From contig NZ_JAJSBI010000007.1 in assembly GCF_021261325.1 (NCBI RefSeq), forward strand, positions 186,001 through 250,000: 64,000 nt of DNA. Direction: 5' to 3'. The notes under the pieces were generated by a model. That model did not search any database and was not told the origin of the DNA. It worked only from the letters and a program-made list of their open reading frames with translations. Shown here one piece after another: positions 8,284 to 15,876 of the stretch (positions are counted from its first letter, which is position 1; each line of letters starts with the position of its first letter). The stretch comes from Streptomyces guryensis (lineage in GTDB: Bacteria > Actinomycetota > Actinomycetes > Streptomycetales > Streptomycetaceae). The translations under genes and the position numbers were made by a program.

Positions 8284-9150
8284 TCAGGGGTTCTGGACGA
8301 GCAAGCGGACTTCGGGTGTGAGGCCGTCGAGGATGTCCCGCCCGTAGGGGGTGTCGGGCCGGGCAGCGAGGTCTTGGACAGCGGTCCAGATCTCGGCTAT
8401 CACCTGGAGCGCCTGCTGTGTTTGCCGGATGGCGTTGCGCCGGTGGGCGAGGAACTCTTCGGCGCGCTGGTGGGCCTGCTCCCAGGTGATGTCTCCCCGC
8501 TCGACGAGCGGGGCCATGGGCGGGGTGGGGTCGCCGTCGGAGAGGCGGAGAGCGTCCGTGTGCTGCACGGTCTGGCGGAGCTGTTCTTCGTGTTGCCGCT
8601 GGTTGAGTGCCGCTGTGGCGTCGTCGAGGGTGAGGGAGCCATCGGTGAGCTGTTCTGCGAGGTCGGGGGCGTGCTCGTGCAGGCGGTCGTGCTGGGCCTG
8701 GATCTCGGCGGCGTGGGCCTGGTGTTCGCGGACGGTGCTGTAGGCGGCATCGAGGCTGAGGGTGCCGGTGCGGACCTGCTCGGCGAGGTGGGGGTGGTGC
8801 TTGAGGACCGTGGCCGCGTTGGAGAGGCGGGTCAGGCTGATGCTGTGGAGCTTGGCGTGGTGGCGCAGGGAGTGTTCCGAAACGGAACGGGCCATCGCGA
8901 CGATCACCGCCTGCTGGCCCTTGCTGATGTGCCGGCGGCGCAGGTTGTGGGCGAGGACCAGCGCTTTGGGGTCGCTGCCGGTGTAGGTGGTGAAGCGCGG
9001 TGCGACGCCGGCGATCTCGCAGGCGGCCAGACGGTTACGTCCGTCGAGGAGGATGCCGTCGGCGCTCAGGACGATGGCCTCGTGCTGGCCCTCGGTCTTG
9101 ATGGACTCGGCCAGGTCGTGCAGCTCGTCGGTGCTGAGCATCGGGAACAT
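8284..9150 (-). CDS. ParB/Srx-fold (ParB-like nuclease domain) protein
   Basis: A protein of 288 residues from ATG 9150. It has the ParB N-terminal signature: FPMLSTDELHDLAESI, then LLDGRNRLAACE (the G-x-x-R catalytic/NTP region) and HNLRRRH. A helical DNA-binding-like domain follows, and the C-terminus is rich in Gln and His. On a mobile element it could serve partition, conjugation-linked nuclease or regulatory roles. Upstream in the same frame, without any start codon, lies IIQTHPTAD, which looks like the missing start of the family domain. A one-base loss of frame near 9255, with the real start at GTG 9262, is possible. Confidence 0.7.
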   Translation of the reverse strand: MFPMLSTDELHDLAESIKTEGQHEAIVLSADGILLDGRNRLAACEIAGVAPRFTTYTGSDPKALVLAHNLRRRHISKGQQAVIVAMARSVSEHSLRHHAKLHSISLTRLSNAATVLKHHPHLAEQVRTGTLSLDAAYSTVREHQAHAAEIQAQHDRLHEHAPDLAEQLTDGSLTLDDATAALNQRQHEEQLRQTVQHTDALRLSDGDPTPPMAPLVERGDITWEQAHQRAEEFLAHRRNAIRQTQQALQVIAEIWTAVQDLAARPDTPYGRDILDGLTPEVRLLVQNP

Positions 9151-9326
9151 GTCGGCGGTGGGGTGGGTCTGGATGATGTGCTCCTTGTCAGGTGGGGCGC
9201 CGTAGATGGCCTGCGGCGTCGTAAGGCCGGGGGCAGGGCTGTGATCGTTGATCGGTGGTCACCGGGACTTCGGTGGCCCTCGTTAGCGGGTGCGAGGCGT
9301 GCGAAGCCGCTGTCTGAGGGGGGTGC

Positions 9327-11060
9327 TCACCGCGTCCGGTGAGTGCGGGACGGCGGCGGCGTGGACGCGGGAGGTGCCGCGGCGGAGGCCCGCCCTGTGG
9401 ACAGGACGTGGCGGGCCTGAGGGCTGCGGGCTTGTGCGGCTCGTGCACCTGGGCCGGGGGCGTGCCGGTCGCCGAGGCGTTGGATGCGCCAGACGAGAAC
9501 TTCGGATGCCGATTTTGCGTCGCTCAAGGAGCGTTGCCGGGCTGCCTGCTGGAGGACGGCTGCGGGGTTGTGGCCAGCAGCTTCGGCGGCGGCGAGGGCG
9601 GCGGTGAGCGCGGGCCAGGCAGCCTCGGAGAGGATCTGCCCGGCATGGGAGGGCAGGACCTCGTGCAGGGTGCGGGCGTACCGATGGACGGTGCCCTCGG
9701 AAGGGCGGCGCCCGGCAAGTACGGCAAGACTGGTGGGGGCGATCTGGTCGTAGGCGGCCTGGAGATGGGTGAGCGTTTGCCGGGCGGCGGCCACCTGCCG
9801 GTCGTGGTGGCGGAGCGCGCTGCGGCGCTGGGCTGCGAGTACGACGAGGATGGCGGTGTCCAGGAGCATGGCCAGGCCGGTGTGGTCCGCGCCCTGGTAG
9901 CGCATGGCTTTCAGCGCGCCGCGCAGGGCGCGGGCGTGCTGGTGGTCGGCGCGGGCACGGGTGTGGGCGGCGTGCTCGAAGGCGACCGCGGCGCGGTGGA
10001 GTTCGCCCTTGAGATGGACGGGGGCGTGGACGGGCAGGGCGTAGAGGACTTCGCTGAAGACGGTCAGGTGGGCTTGGACAGCGCCGTCGTCGGCGTGATC
10101 AAGGTGGTGGGGGATCCGTTCTGCGGCCGCGGTGGCCTGGTGCCAAGGGCTGCGGTGGTAGTGGCCGGCTGGTGAGGCTGCCGTGGCAGTGGGCCCTTCG
10201 GCGGCGGTCAGACGCTGCTGGATCTGTGGGAGGGACAGGTCGGTGGCGAGGCTGGAGCCGGAGTACCAGACGGGCTCGCTGTTGGTGTCGGGGTCGTCGG
10301 GCAGAGCGACCTTGTAGCCGCCGAGGTCGCCGGAGGGCAGCGTGCGTGTTTCGACCTGGAGACCGGCGTCGGCGAGCAGGTTGAAGAACTCCTCCAGGTC
10401 CTTCGCGTGGGAGAGCGCGGTGCGCACGGTGTGCCGCAGCTGCTCGCGCGCCGTCTTGTGGTGGCCCAACCGTTTGGCCTTCTCCTGCTCGGCGCGGGTG
10501 GGGCGCTTGACGGCCGGGGTGCCGGTGGCGGCTTCGGGGCCGCGCGGAATCTGGGTGAGGCCGAAGTCCTTCTCGACCTGGGTGAGTTCGGCCATGGCGC
10601 GGTGGTAGTCGTTCCAGTTCCTCGGCGGGCGCAGATCACCGCGGACTTTGGTGGCAACGATGTGGATGTGATCGTCCGCATGGCGCACGGCAACCCACCG
10701 GCAGCCGTCCGGATCACCCTCGGGTGCGATGCCGGTCGCATCGACCATGCGCTGGGCGATCGCCGCCCACTCGGCATCGGTCAGGATGCGGTCCTCGGGC
10801 GCGGCGCGCACCGAGCAGTGCCACACGTGCCCCTCGGGTGCCTTGTCGCCGGCCTGCTTGACCCGCAGATCCAGAGCCTTGGTGAGCTGGCCGAGCCGCT
10901 CCTTGTGCCCGGGACTGTCATACGGGCCAGGGTCAGCAATGAAGTCGTCCCAGGAAGCGACGATGTGCTGGTCGGTGTGCTCGTTGGCGCGGCCCTTGTC
11001 GAAGAGGTAGGCCAGCACGCCGTGGGTGTTGTTGCCCGGCTTGACAATGTTCGCGATCAC
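9327..11060 (-). CDS. MobA/VirD2-type relaxase
   Basis: A protein of 577 residues. The N-terminal 200 residues form a relaxase domain: MIANIVKPGNNTHGVLAYLF, then the metal-binding three-His motif in RHADDHIHIVATKVRGD (about residues 126-142). The rest is long, helical and Ala/His/Arg-rich, as in actinobacterial mobilization proteins. It would nick the element's oriT and remain bound to the DNA for conjugative transfer. The catalytic Tyr is not assigned. Its start overlaps the stop of the MobC-like gene by four bases, indicating translational coupling. It starts the leading domain intact and shows no frameshift. Confidence 0.88.
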   Translation of the reverse strand: MIANIVKPGNNTHGVLAYLFDKGRANEHTDQHIVASWDDFIADPGPYDSPGHKERLGQLTKALDLRVKQAGDKAPEGHVWHCSVRAAPEDRILTDAEWAAIAQRMVDATGIAPEGDPDGCRWVAVRHADDHIHIVATKVRGDLRPPRNWNDYHRAMAELTQVEKDFGLTQIPRGPEAATGTPAVKRPTRAEQEKAKRLGHHKTAREQLRHTVRTALSHAKDLEEFFNLLADAGLQVETRTLPSGDLGGYKVALPDDPDTNSEPVWYSGSSLATDLSLPQIQQRLTAAEGPTATAASPAGHYHRSPWHQATAAAERIPHHLDHADDGAVQAHLTVFSEVLYALPVHAPVHLKGELHRAAVAFEHAAHTRARADHQHARALRGALKAMRYQGADHTGLAMLLDTAILVVLAAQRRSALRHHDRQVAAARQTLTHLQAAYDQIAPTSLAVLAGRRPSEGTVHRYARTLHEVLPSHAGQILSEAAWPALTAALAAAEAAGHNPAAVLQQAARQRSLSDAKSASEVLVWRIQRLGDRHAPGPGARAAQARSPQARHVLSTGRASAAAPPASTPPPSRTHRTR

Positions 11061-11731
11061 CTCAGGCCGCCCGCCTTCTGCCCGGCTGCCCGGAAAGCCG
11101 CGTCGTCGACCGCCCGGACCGTGTCGTGGGCGGTGGCGAGCAGGCGCTCCGCCCGCTGAAGGATCGCGGCGTCCACAGGGTGTGGATCGCCGCCCGAGTT
11201 GAGGCGGCGGGCGATCTGGTTGACGTTGTTGCCGATCCGGGCGATCCGCGCCCGCAGAGCGGCGAACTCGTCGACCGCATCGTCGTAGACGGTGCGCTGG
11301 TTCGGAAGGTGCTCCTCGCCGTTGACGAAGGCCATGACGACCGCGCCGACCAGATGCGCGCCGGTAATCTCCAACGTCTGCGCCTTGGCAAGGATCCGCG
11401 CCTTCTCCTCGACGCTGTAGCGGGCATCGACGCGCTCTTCGCGACGGCCTTCACTGCTGGCCGTGCGGCGGTGCGCGGCTCGATAGAGCGCGGCTTCATC
11501 GGCTGCACGCGCGACGGCAGACGATGACTGTTTTTCGGCGATGACGTGCCGCACACCCTCCTGCTCCGGCGCGCCCTCGCGCCGGAGCAGCTCCTCCGCC
11601 ACCCCCGGGGCGGAGGAGTCCGCGATGGACCGGCCCATGGACGGTCCATCGCCATTGCTTGCTGCGCGTGTGACGGGAGTGGTGACCATCTGCTCTTGGG
11701 AGATGGGGAGTTCGGGGTAGTGGTCGCGCAC
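11057..11731 (-). CDS. MobC-like mobilization accessory protein
   Basis: About 224 residues from GTG 11731, chosen because AAGGA lies nine bases upstream; ATG 11689 is an alternative. The C-terminal half carries the MobC-type segment (FAALRARIARIGNNVNQIARRLN, split around residues 155-178) that binds oriT and assists the relaxase. The middle is a charged helical region (EEKARILAKAQTLEITGAHL). It overlaps the relaxase start by four bases. Two inverted repeats lie in its 5' coding part and might belong to oriT. Confidence 0.75.
   Translation of the reverse strand: MRDHYPELPISQEQMVTTPVTRAASNGDGPSMGRSIADSSAPGVAEELLRREGAPEQEGVRHVIAEKQSSSAVARAADEAALYRAAHRRTASSEGRREERVDARYSVEEKARILAKAQTLEITGAHLVGAVVMAFVNGEEHLPNQRTVYDDAVDEFAALRARIARIGNNVNQIARRLNSGGDPHPVDAAILQRAERLLATAHDTVRAVDDAAFRAAGQKAGGLR
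11591..11650. repeat. two adjacent inverted repeats inside mobC (oriT candidate)
   Basis: First repeat: CTCCTCCGCC (11591-11600) and GGCGGAGGAG (11609-11618). Second: GATGGACCG (11624-11632) and CGGTCCATC (11642-11650). Both are perfect with loops of eight and nine bases. Adjacent hairpins close to mobC-relaxase genes are typical of transfer origins, but these also fit within coding sequence, so the role is an inference. Confidence 0.35.
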
Positions 11732-11771
11732 GACGAGATGTCCTTGTGTCGGGGGTGCGGGGGTGGCGGGT

Positions 11772-12218
11772 TCAGGCGGCGCGCGGTTGCGTGTTGAGCT
11801 CGGCGAACTGCTCGGCAGCGAGGTCGAGCAGATGCACCAGGCGCCGCTCCGGGAGGCGAGCGGCGGAGGCCAGGACGTCGTCGATGCGCGGGTCGAGGGT
11901 GCTGACGGCATCCAGTCCGGCGGCGCGGGCGACTACCAGGCGCAGCTCGGCTTCGAGCCAGGCCCAATGCTCGGTGGCCGGCACCGGGGTGTCGTCATTG
12001 ATCTGGCCCAGGGGGCCGATCCTGAGTCGGCGCAGGTAGTCGCCGCCGGCAGAGAGGATGTCGGGAAGGGAGATCTCGTCCTGGGCCATCCATCGTCCGT
12101 GTTTCAGCAGAGTGAGGATGGCGCAGCGCAGCAGGGTCATCTCGTCGCGCTCAGGCGCGGTGCAGATGGGGCAGGACCAGTTGTGGCAATCCCAGGCGGG
12201 CGTGGTTGAGCGGGGCAT
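11772..12218 (-). CDS. hypothetical mobile-element protein (148 aa)
   Basis: The N-terminus holds a possible zinc knuckle, CHNWSCPIC, followed by helical sequence (EMTLLRCAILTLLKHGRWM). The C-terminal part (RRLVHLLDLAAEQFAEL) is also helical. I do not recognise the family. It lies 40 bases upstream of mobC and 50 bases downstream of the DUF2637-like gene on the same strand, so it is probably part of the mobilization operon. Confidence 0.5.
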   Translation of the reverse strand: MPRSTTPAWDCHNWSCPICTAPERDEMTLLRCAILTLLKHGRWMAQDEISLPDILSAGGDYLRRLRIGPLGQINDDTPVPATEHWAWLEAELRLVVARAAGLDAVSTLDPRIDDVLASAARLPERRLVHLLDLAAEQFAELNTQPRAA

Positions 12219-12268
12219 GGCAGGCGGGCCTTTCAGCGGTGGGTGGTTAGAGGTGCGGGGGAGAGGGG

Positions 12269-13651
12269 TCAGTGCGGGTGGCCGGTACGGGCGGAGTCCT
12301 GGTGCTCGGCCTTGACCGCGTTGACGACGCTCTGGGCGACGTCGGTGCCGACCTGGTGGCCGTCGGCACGGACGGCTGCCCTGAGGGAGTCACGCGAGAG
12401 GCGGCCCGTCTCGCGGTAGATGCGCTCCGCGTACGCGATGAGGGCATCCCGTGGCAGGTCGGGCTTGCGACCCGGGCGCTTCGGCTCCGGCTTCTCGCCC
12501 GGATCGGAACCCGTGTCTGTGCCCGTACTCACCTCCGCGCCTGCATCAGTAGCGGATTGACGGCGGATGACGGATTCCGGGCGGTCCGACCGGTGTCCGG
12601 CTTCGTCGCCCGGATTCGGTACGGCCTCGGGGCGCTCGGGCCTTGCCCGCTTCGCCGCGCCAGCGCGGGGCTGGCTGACTCGGTATCCGGGCGTCTCCCA
12701 CCGCGCGGGCAGCGGGAGCGAGGCCAACCGGGTGGCCTGCTGCCGGGTCCCGAGCTTCCGCAGCAGCAGCTCGTCCTGGCGGAGATCACCGTCGACGTCG
12801 GCCCTCTCCAGCGCTTCGTGCAGGCGCCGAGTCACACGTCGGCCACGCCCCTTGTTGCGCTTCTTCTCGGGCATCGCTTCGATGCGGAGAATCAACATGA
12901 CGGCCCGGCTCAGGGCGCGCTCGCGGATGAGCCGTGCGGCATCGGCATCCTGGTCATGGATGCCCAGGCGCGCCAGGAGTCGTTCGCGTGCTTGTCGGCC
13001 GAGGATCGCGAGCAGGCTGCGGGAGGCGGCCTCGGGGGTGTGGTGGCGTAGCTCGATTCCCATGGCCAGGTGCCAGAGGACTGCGGCCATGACCGGGCCG
13101 ATCAGGGCGCGGATCGTGCCGCCGACGGGACCGGACTCGGCGTAGGCGGGGATGATCTGGCCGCCGGTGATCACCCATACCAGGACGCCGGGCGGCCCCG
13201 GCGCCTGCCTGGGACCCTTCAGGTTCTGGCGCGCCATCAAGGCCATTGCGAACAAGGCCAGTTCCGCGGTGGCGAACATGAAGGCGCGCTCGACGGTGCT
13301 GACTATGTCCAGGTAGTCGGCGGCGAACCGCCAACTGGTGTCCGCGCTGTAAGCGGTACAGCCGATCGCGGCCATGGCAGCAACCCGCACGGCGACGGTT
13401 GAGCGCCACCGGCTGCGTGCGGGCGGCTGGCGGCGCTGCCGGTGAGCCGTCCACGCGGCGAACAGGGCGAGCGGCACCAGCAGCGCGACCAGCACCGCTG
13501 TCAGCGCGGGTGAGGTGGCCCAGCCCGGGAGGAGCGGGATGCTGACGCTCTGGGCGGTTTGGGCTATCGGGGCAGGGGAGTGCAAGGGGCGGGCTCCAGG
13601 GCAGGGAAGTGGGGCTTGAGGGGTGACGGCGCTGTGAGCGGTTCCCTGCAC
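12269..13651 (-). CDS. DUF2637-like multispanning membrane protein
   Basis: A protein of 460 residues; GTG 13651 is the first possible start. Residues about 45-215 hold four or so transmembrane helices (for example ALTAVLVALLVPLALFAAW, AFMFATAELALFAMALM and GGTIRALIGPVMAAVLW), as in DUF2637 proteins of Streptomyces plasmids and integrative elements. The C-terminal half is cytoplasmic, with a basic KKRNKGRGRR stretch and a final HTH-like segment (ALIAYAERIYRETGRLSRD). It might couple a DNA-binding function to the membrane during transfer or replication; that is inference. No ATPase motif is present. Confidence 0.6.
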   Translation of the reverse strand: MQGTAHSAVTPQAPLPCPGARPLHSPAPIAQTAQSVSIPLLPGWATSPALTAVLVALLVPLALFAAWTAHRQRRQPPARSRWRSTVAVRVAAMAAIGCTAYSADTSWRFAADYLDIVSTVERAFMFATAELALFAMALMARQNLKGPRQAPGPPGVLVWVITGGQIIPAYAESGPVGGTIRALIGPVMAAVLWHLAMGIELRHHTPEAASRSLLAILGRQARERLLARLGIHDQDADAARLIRERALSRAVMLILRIEAMPEKKRNKGRGRRVTRRLHEALERADVDGDLRQDELLLRKLGTRQQATRLASLPLPARWETPGYRVSQPRAGAAKRARPERPEAVPNPGDEAGHRSDRPESVIRRQSATDAGAEVSTGTDTGSDPGEKPEPKRPGRKPDLPRDALIAYAERIYRETGRLSRDSLRAAVRADGHQVGTDVAQSVVNAVKAEHQDSARTGHPH

Positions 13652-13860
13652 CGTGCGGGCGCAGGGTGCGCGCGTACGGTCGCGTGAACGCTTCGCGCGG
13701 GACGCGAGGGCTTAGCGGACGGCGGTGAGACGGAGGGTGGAGGCGTAGCCGCGGGCCTGTTGCCGGGCCGTCCCCCTGTTCCTCCGGCGGTGTCGTCGGC
13801 CCTGGGCGGCCAGGTGCTGTCGACGAGGCGGGGCAGGTGGCGCCGGGCCGCAACGGCCTG

Positions 13861-14577
13861 TTAGTACCCGTCCTGGCCGGTGGCCGTGCTGCGCCTTCGG
13901 TCGGGGCCGTCGAGGATGACGCGGCGGGTCATCTCGGCGAGGCGGGAGGCGACGCGGTCGCCGACGGCGGTGCGCAGGTCGGCGATGGGGAGATTGGTGG
14001 TGATGAGCGTGGGCAGCTCGTGGACGTACCGGTGGTCGATGAGCCGGTAGGTCAGTTCCTCGGTCCACTCCGATGTCTTGGCGGCGCCGAGGTCGTCGAG
14101 GAGCAGCAGCGGGCTGCGGGCCAGTTCCTGGAAGCGCCGTTCGCCGTCGTGGCCTTGGCGGGGGCGCAGGGTGGCGTGCAGTTCGGCGGTGGTGATGGCC
14201 TCCCAGCGCAGCCGGACCCCGGCGCCGAGCAGCGAGCGAATGGCGCCGTATGCCTGGTAGGTCTTGCCGGTGCCGGTCGGGCCCGCGATCAGCAGCGAGG
14301 GACCGTAGGCGATGCCCGGTGCGCCGCCCGGCCCCGGTCGTCCGGCAGCCGCGATCTCCTCGACCCAGGCCGATACGTCGGCGTGGGTGGCCAGGGCGCC
14401 GCGGTAGCGGCGCGGGATGCGGGCGGCGGCCAGCTCCAGTGCGGTCACCGGTTCCGGCGACGGCGCGGCGTCGACCACGGTGGTGGGGTCGATGTCGCGG
14501 GCGGCGAGGATCGCGTCCAGCTTGGCCACGGCGCCGCCGAACTGGCGGGGCTCGCGGGCAGCGGTCGCCGTGGTCAC
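13861..14577 (-). CDS. DnaC/IstB-like AAA+ ATPase (helicase loader)
   Basis: A protein of 238 residues. Walker A is GPTGTGKT at about residues 97-104. Walker B is LLLLDDLGAAK at about 135-145. A sensor-like TLITTNLP follows at about 175-182, as in DnaC/IstB/DnaI-type loaders. It overlaps the rep gene by four bases (ATGA), giving a lambda O/P-like pair of initiator and loader. Its job is probably to recruit the host DnaB helicase to the element's origin. The frame is intact. Confidence 0.8.
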   Translation of the reverse strand: MTTATAAREPRQFGGAVAKLDAILAARDIDPTTVVDAAPSPEPVTALELAAARIPRRYRGALATHADVSAWVEEIAAAGRPGPGGAPGIAYGPSLLIAGPTGTGKTYQAYGAIRSLLGAGVRLRWEAITTAELHATLRPRQGHDGERRFQELARSPLLLLDDLGAAKTSEWTEELTYRLIDHRYVHELPTLITTNLPIADLRTAVGDRVASRLAEMTRRVILDGPDRRRSTATGQDGY

Positions 14578-15494
14578 AGCTCACCCCCGTACGCGGCCTG
14601 CGCGTCGACCGGGTTGGTCCATGCCCGGTGCCCTGTGGGCGTGCCACTCGGCGTGGGCGGGTTCATGGCCTCGTTGACCAGGGTCGGCAGCACGCTGGGG
14701 TGCAGGCCCTTGGCGTGCAGCCGATCGAGACCGGCACGCACGTACGCCGCGTCGATGCCCTCGGCGAGCAGCTTGGCGGTCTCCTTGCCGAGATGGGCGA
14801 GGAAGCCGGCGGGAGGCCGGTTGGCGCATGCGGCGGCGTATTCGGCGATGAGCGTCTTTGCCGAGGCGGTCTCGGGTGCGCGGGCGCTCGCGTCCCCCAC
14901 CGGAGGTGATCCTAGATCCAGGATCCTAGGTCCTAGATCCGGACGGTGAGGGTTCACCGAGTCCTCCGTGAGCCCTCCCGGAATCCTCCGCGATGTCTCA
15001 CCGAAACGCTCCTGAGCTGCGGTTTCGTTGTTCTTCACCGAGCGCTCCTGCAGGGTGCGCGAGTCTTCTGTGAGGTCTCCGTGAGGGCTCACCGAAGGCT
15101 CCGCGAGTCCTCCGTGAGAGCTCATGGCCGACTGCGCGAGTCGCCCGCCCTCGTGATGCGGGCAGGCCGGGAAGCGGCTGCCGCTGGGCCGGTTGATCTT
15201 CTGGTGCTTGGCCCAGGTGACGATGTGCAGGTAGCTCTTGCTGTCGTCGCCCTCGTAGCGGCAGACCAGCCCGGCCCCAGCGAGCTGGGTGAGGTCGTCC
15301 TCGACCGCGAGCGGGCCGTGCTCGGGGCGCAGTGCCCACAAGGCACCGGCGATGACGGCGGCCTGGTCGCGGCAGCGGCCGTGGTCGTCGGCCTGGGTGA
15401 GGAGCCCGAAGAAGGTCCGCTCCGCGGAGATCGAGACCTCGGCCAGCGACTCGGAGATGAAGGCTTCCGGCTTGATGGTGCGTATCCGTGCCAT
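14574..15494 (-). CDS. phage-like replication initiator (lambda O-type organisation)
   Basis: A protein of 306 residues. The N-terminal region (about 1-105) begins MARIRTIKPEAFISESLAEV and has the winged-helix look of phage replication proteins, with FFGLLTQADDHGRC and LHIVTWAKHQKI. Residues about 120-200 form a repetitive hydrophilic linker (HGDLTEDSRT, GGLTEDSVNPHR). A helical C-terminal domain (TLIAEYAAACANRPPAGF onward) probably contacts the loader. DNA encoding the linker carries repeated 15-mers and a palindromic segment, so the origin is likely inside the gene. A two-base gap separates it from a tiny upstream ORF. Confidence 0.75.
   Translation of the reverse strand: MARIRTIKPEAFISESLAEVSISAERTFFGLLTQADDHGRCRDQAAVIAGALWALRPEHGPLAVEDDLTQLAGAGLVCRYEGDDSKSYLHIVTWAKHQKINRPSGSRFPACPHHEGGRLAQSAMSSHGGLAEPSVSPHGDLTEDSRTLQERSVKNNETAAQERFGETSRRIPGGLTEDSVNPHRPDLGPRILDLGSPPVGDASARAPETASAKTLIAEYAAACANRPPAGFLAHLGKETAKLLAEGIDAAYVRAGLDRLHAKGLHPSVLPTLVNEAMNPPTPSGTPTGHRAWTNPVDAQAAYGGEL
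14908..15118. repeat. iteron-like cluster within the rep gene (candidate replication origin)
   Basis: Copies of CGAGTCCTCCGTGAG: perfect at 14958-14972 and 15104-15118, variant at 15060-15074 (CGAGTCTTCTGTGAG), 15071-15085 and 14980-14994. TCACCGA recurs between them about four times. At 14908-14940 there is a palindrome-rich segment built from GATCCTAGATCC and related words, lower in GC than its surroundings. The arrangement resembles ori-lambda, where iterons and an AT-richer segment lie inside gene O. Function is inferred. Confidence 0.55.
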
Positions 15495-15496
15495 GT

Positions 15497-15595
15497 CTAT
15501 CGCCCCGCCTTCGCCGCCGACAGCGCGGCGGGGGTTGGATGGACGGTGACGTGCGGGGATGGCGTTATCAGGTGGGCATCGGCCATACTGAGCAT
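15497..15595 (-). CDS. small leader ORF upstream of rep (about 32 aa)
   Basis: From ATG 15595, preceded by GAGGAG, to a stop two bases before the rep start. The product would begin MLSMADAHLITPS. A longer version from ATG 15715 (72 codons) is possible, but its first half covers a hairpin and an operator-like repeat and has poor third-position GC. It may exist mainly to couple translation to rep. No family is recognised. Confidence 0.35.
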   Translation of the reverse strand: MLSMADAHLITPSPHVTVHPTPAALSAAKAGR

Positions 15596-15645
15596 CAGCT
15601 CCTCTGCTCGCGGGCCATATGGGACGGCAATCCCGGACTCCGCGG

Positions 15646-15663
15646 GTCGATCGCTAGGGATGG
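15646..15663 (+). promoter_or_regulatory. operator-like 18-mer, copy 1 (before rep operon)
   Basis: GGTCGATCGCTAGGGATG, the exact reverse complement of the 18-mer at 16451-16468. It lies 51 bases before the small ORF that leads into rep. The core CGATCG is itself palindromic. The placement suggests a regulator-binding site or promoter element for the leftward replication operon. Confidence 0.5.
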
Positions 15664-15685
15664 CGGTTGAGAGGTTTGCGCTTGG

Positions 15686-15706
15686 GCCCCCGGCATCGCC
15701 GGGGGC
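15686..15706 (+). terminator. strong hairpin followed by T-rich sequence
   Basis: Perfect 9-bp stem GCCCCCGGC / GCCGGGGGC with a three-base loop, followed by TTCTTTC. It reads as a rightward terminator between the rep operon's promoter region and the XRE gene. It could shield the XRE promoter from antisense reads, or end a short plus-strand transcript. Confidence 0.55.
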
Positions 15707-15778
15707 TTCTTTCATGTGACGTCCGGTCGCGCAGGCTCCTGTGGGTGTGAGGTGGGTACCACCACTATGCCACATGAA

Positions 15779-15849
15779 TTGCAGATCGCAGAAGTGTTTT
15801 GCATCTCGCAGTAAGGATGCTACTGTTTACGCTGTGCTGCAAACCGCAG
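15779..15849 (+). promoter_or_regulatory. three 13-bp direct repeats in the XRE regulator promoter
   Basis: TTGCAGATCGCAG (15779-15791), TTGCATCTCGCAG (15799-15811) and CTGCAAACCGCAG (15837-15849) share YTGCAnnnCGCAG. The first two are 20 bases apart, two helical turns. A possible promoter with -35 TTGCAT (15799) and -10 TACTGT (15821) lies among them. Likely operators for autoregulation by the XRE protein whose gene starts at 15877. Confidence 0.5.
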
Positions 15850-15876
15850 TGCATCGCTACGAACGGAAGGGGAGCG

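Noticed and set aside
13712..14647. 311-codon frame overlapping the helicase loader
   Set aside because: Arg/Pro/His low-complexity translation; the loader frame has Walker motifs.
15497..15715. 72-residue version of the rep leader ORF
   Set aside because: Its 5' half covers a terminator hairpin and an operator-like repeat, with weak third-position GC; the shorter start has a GAGGAG site.
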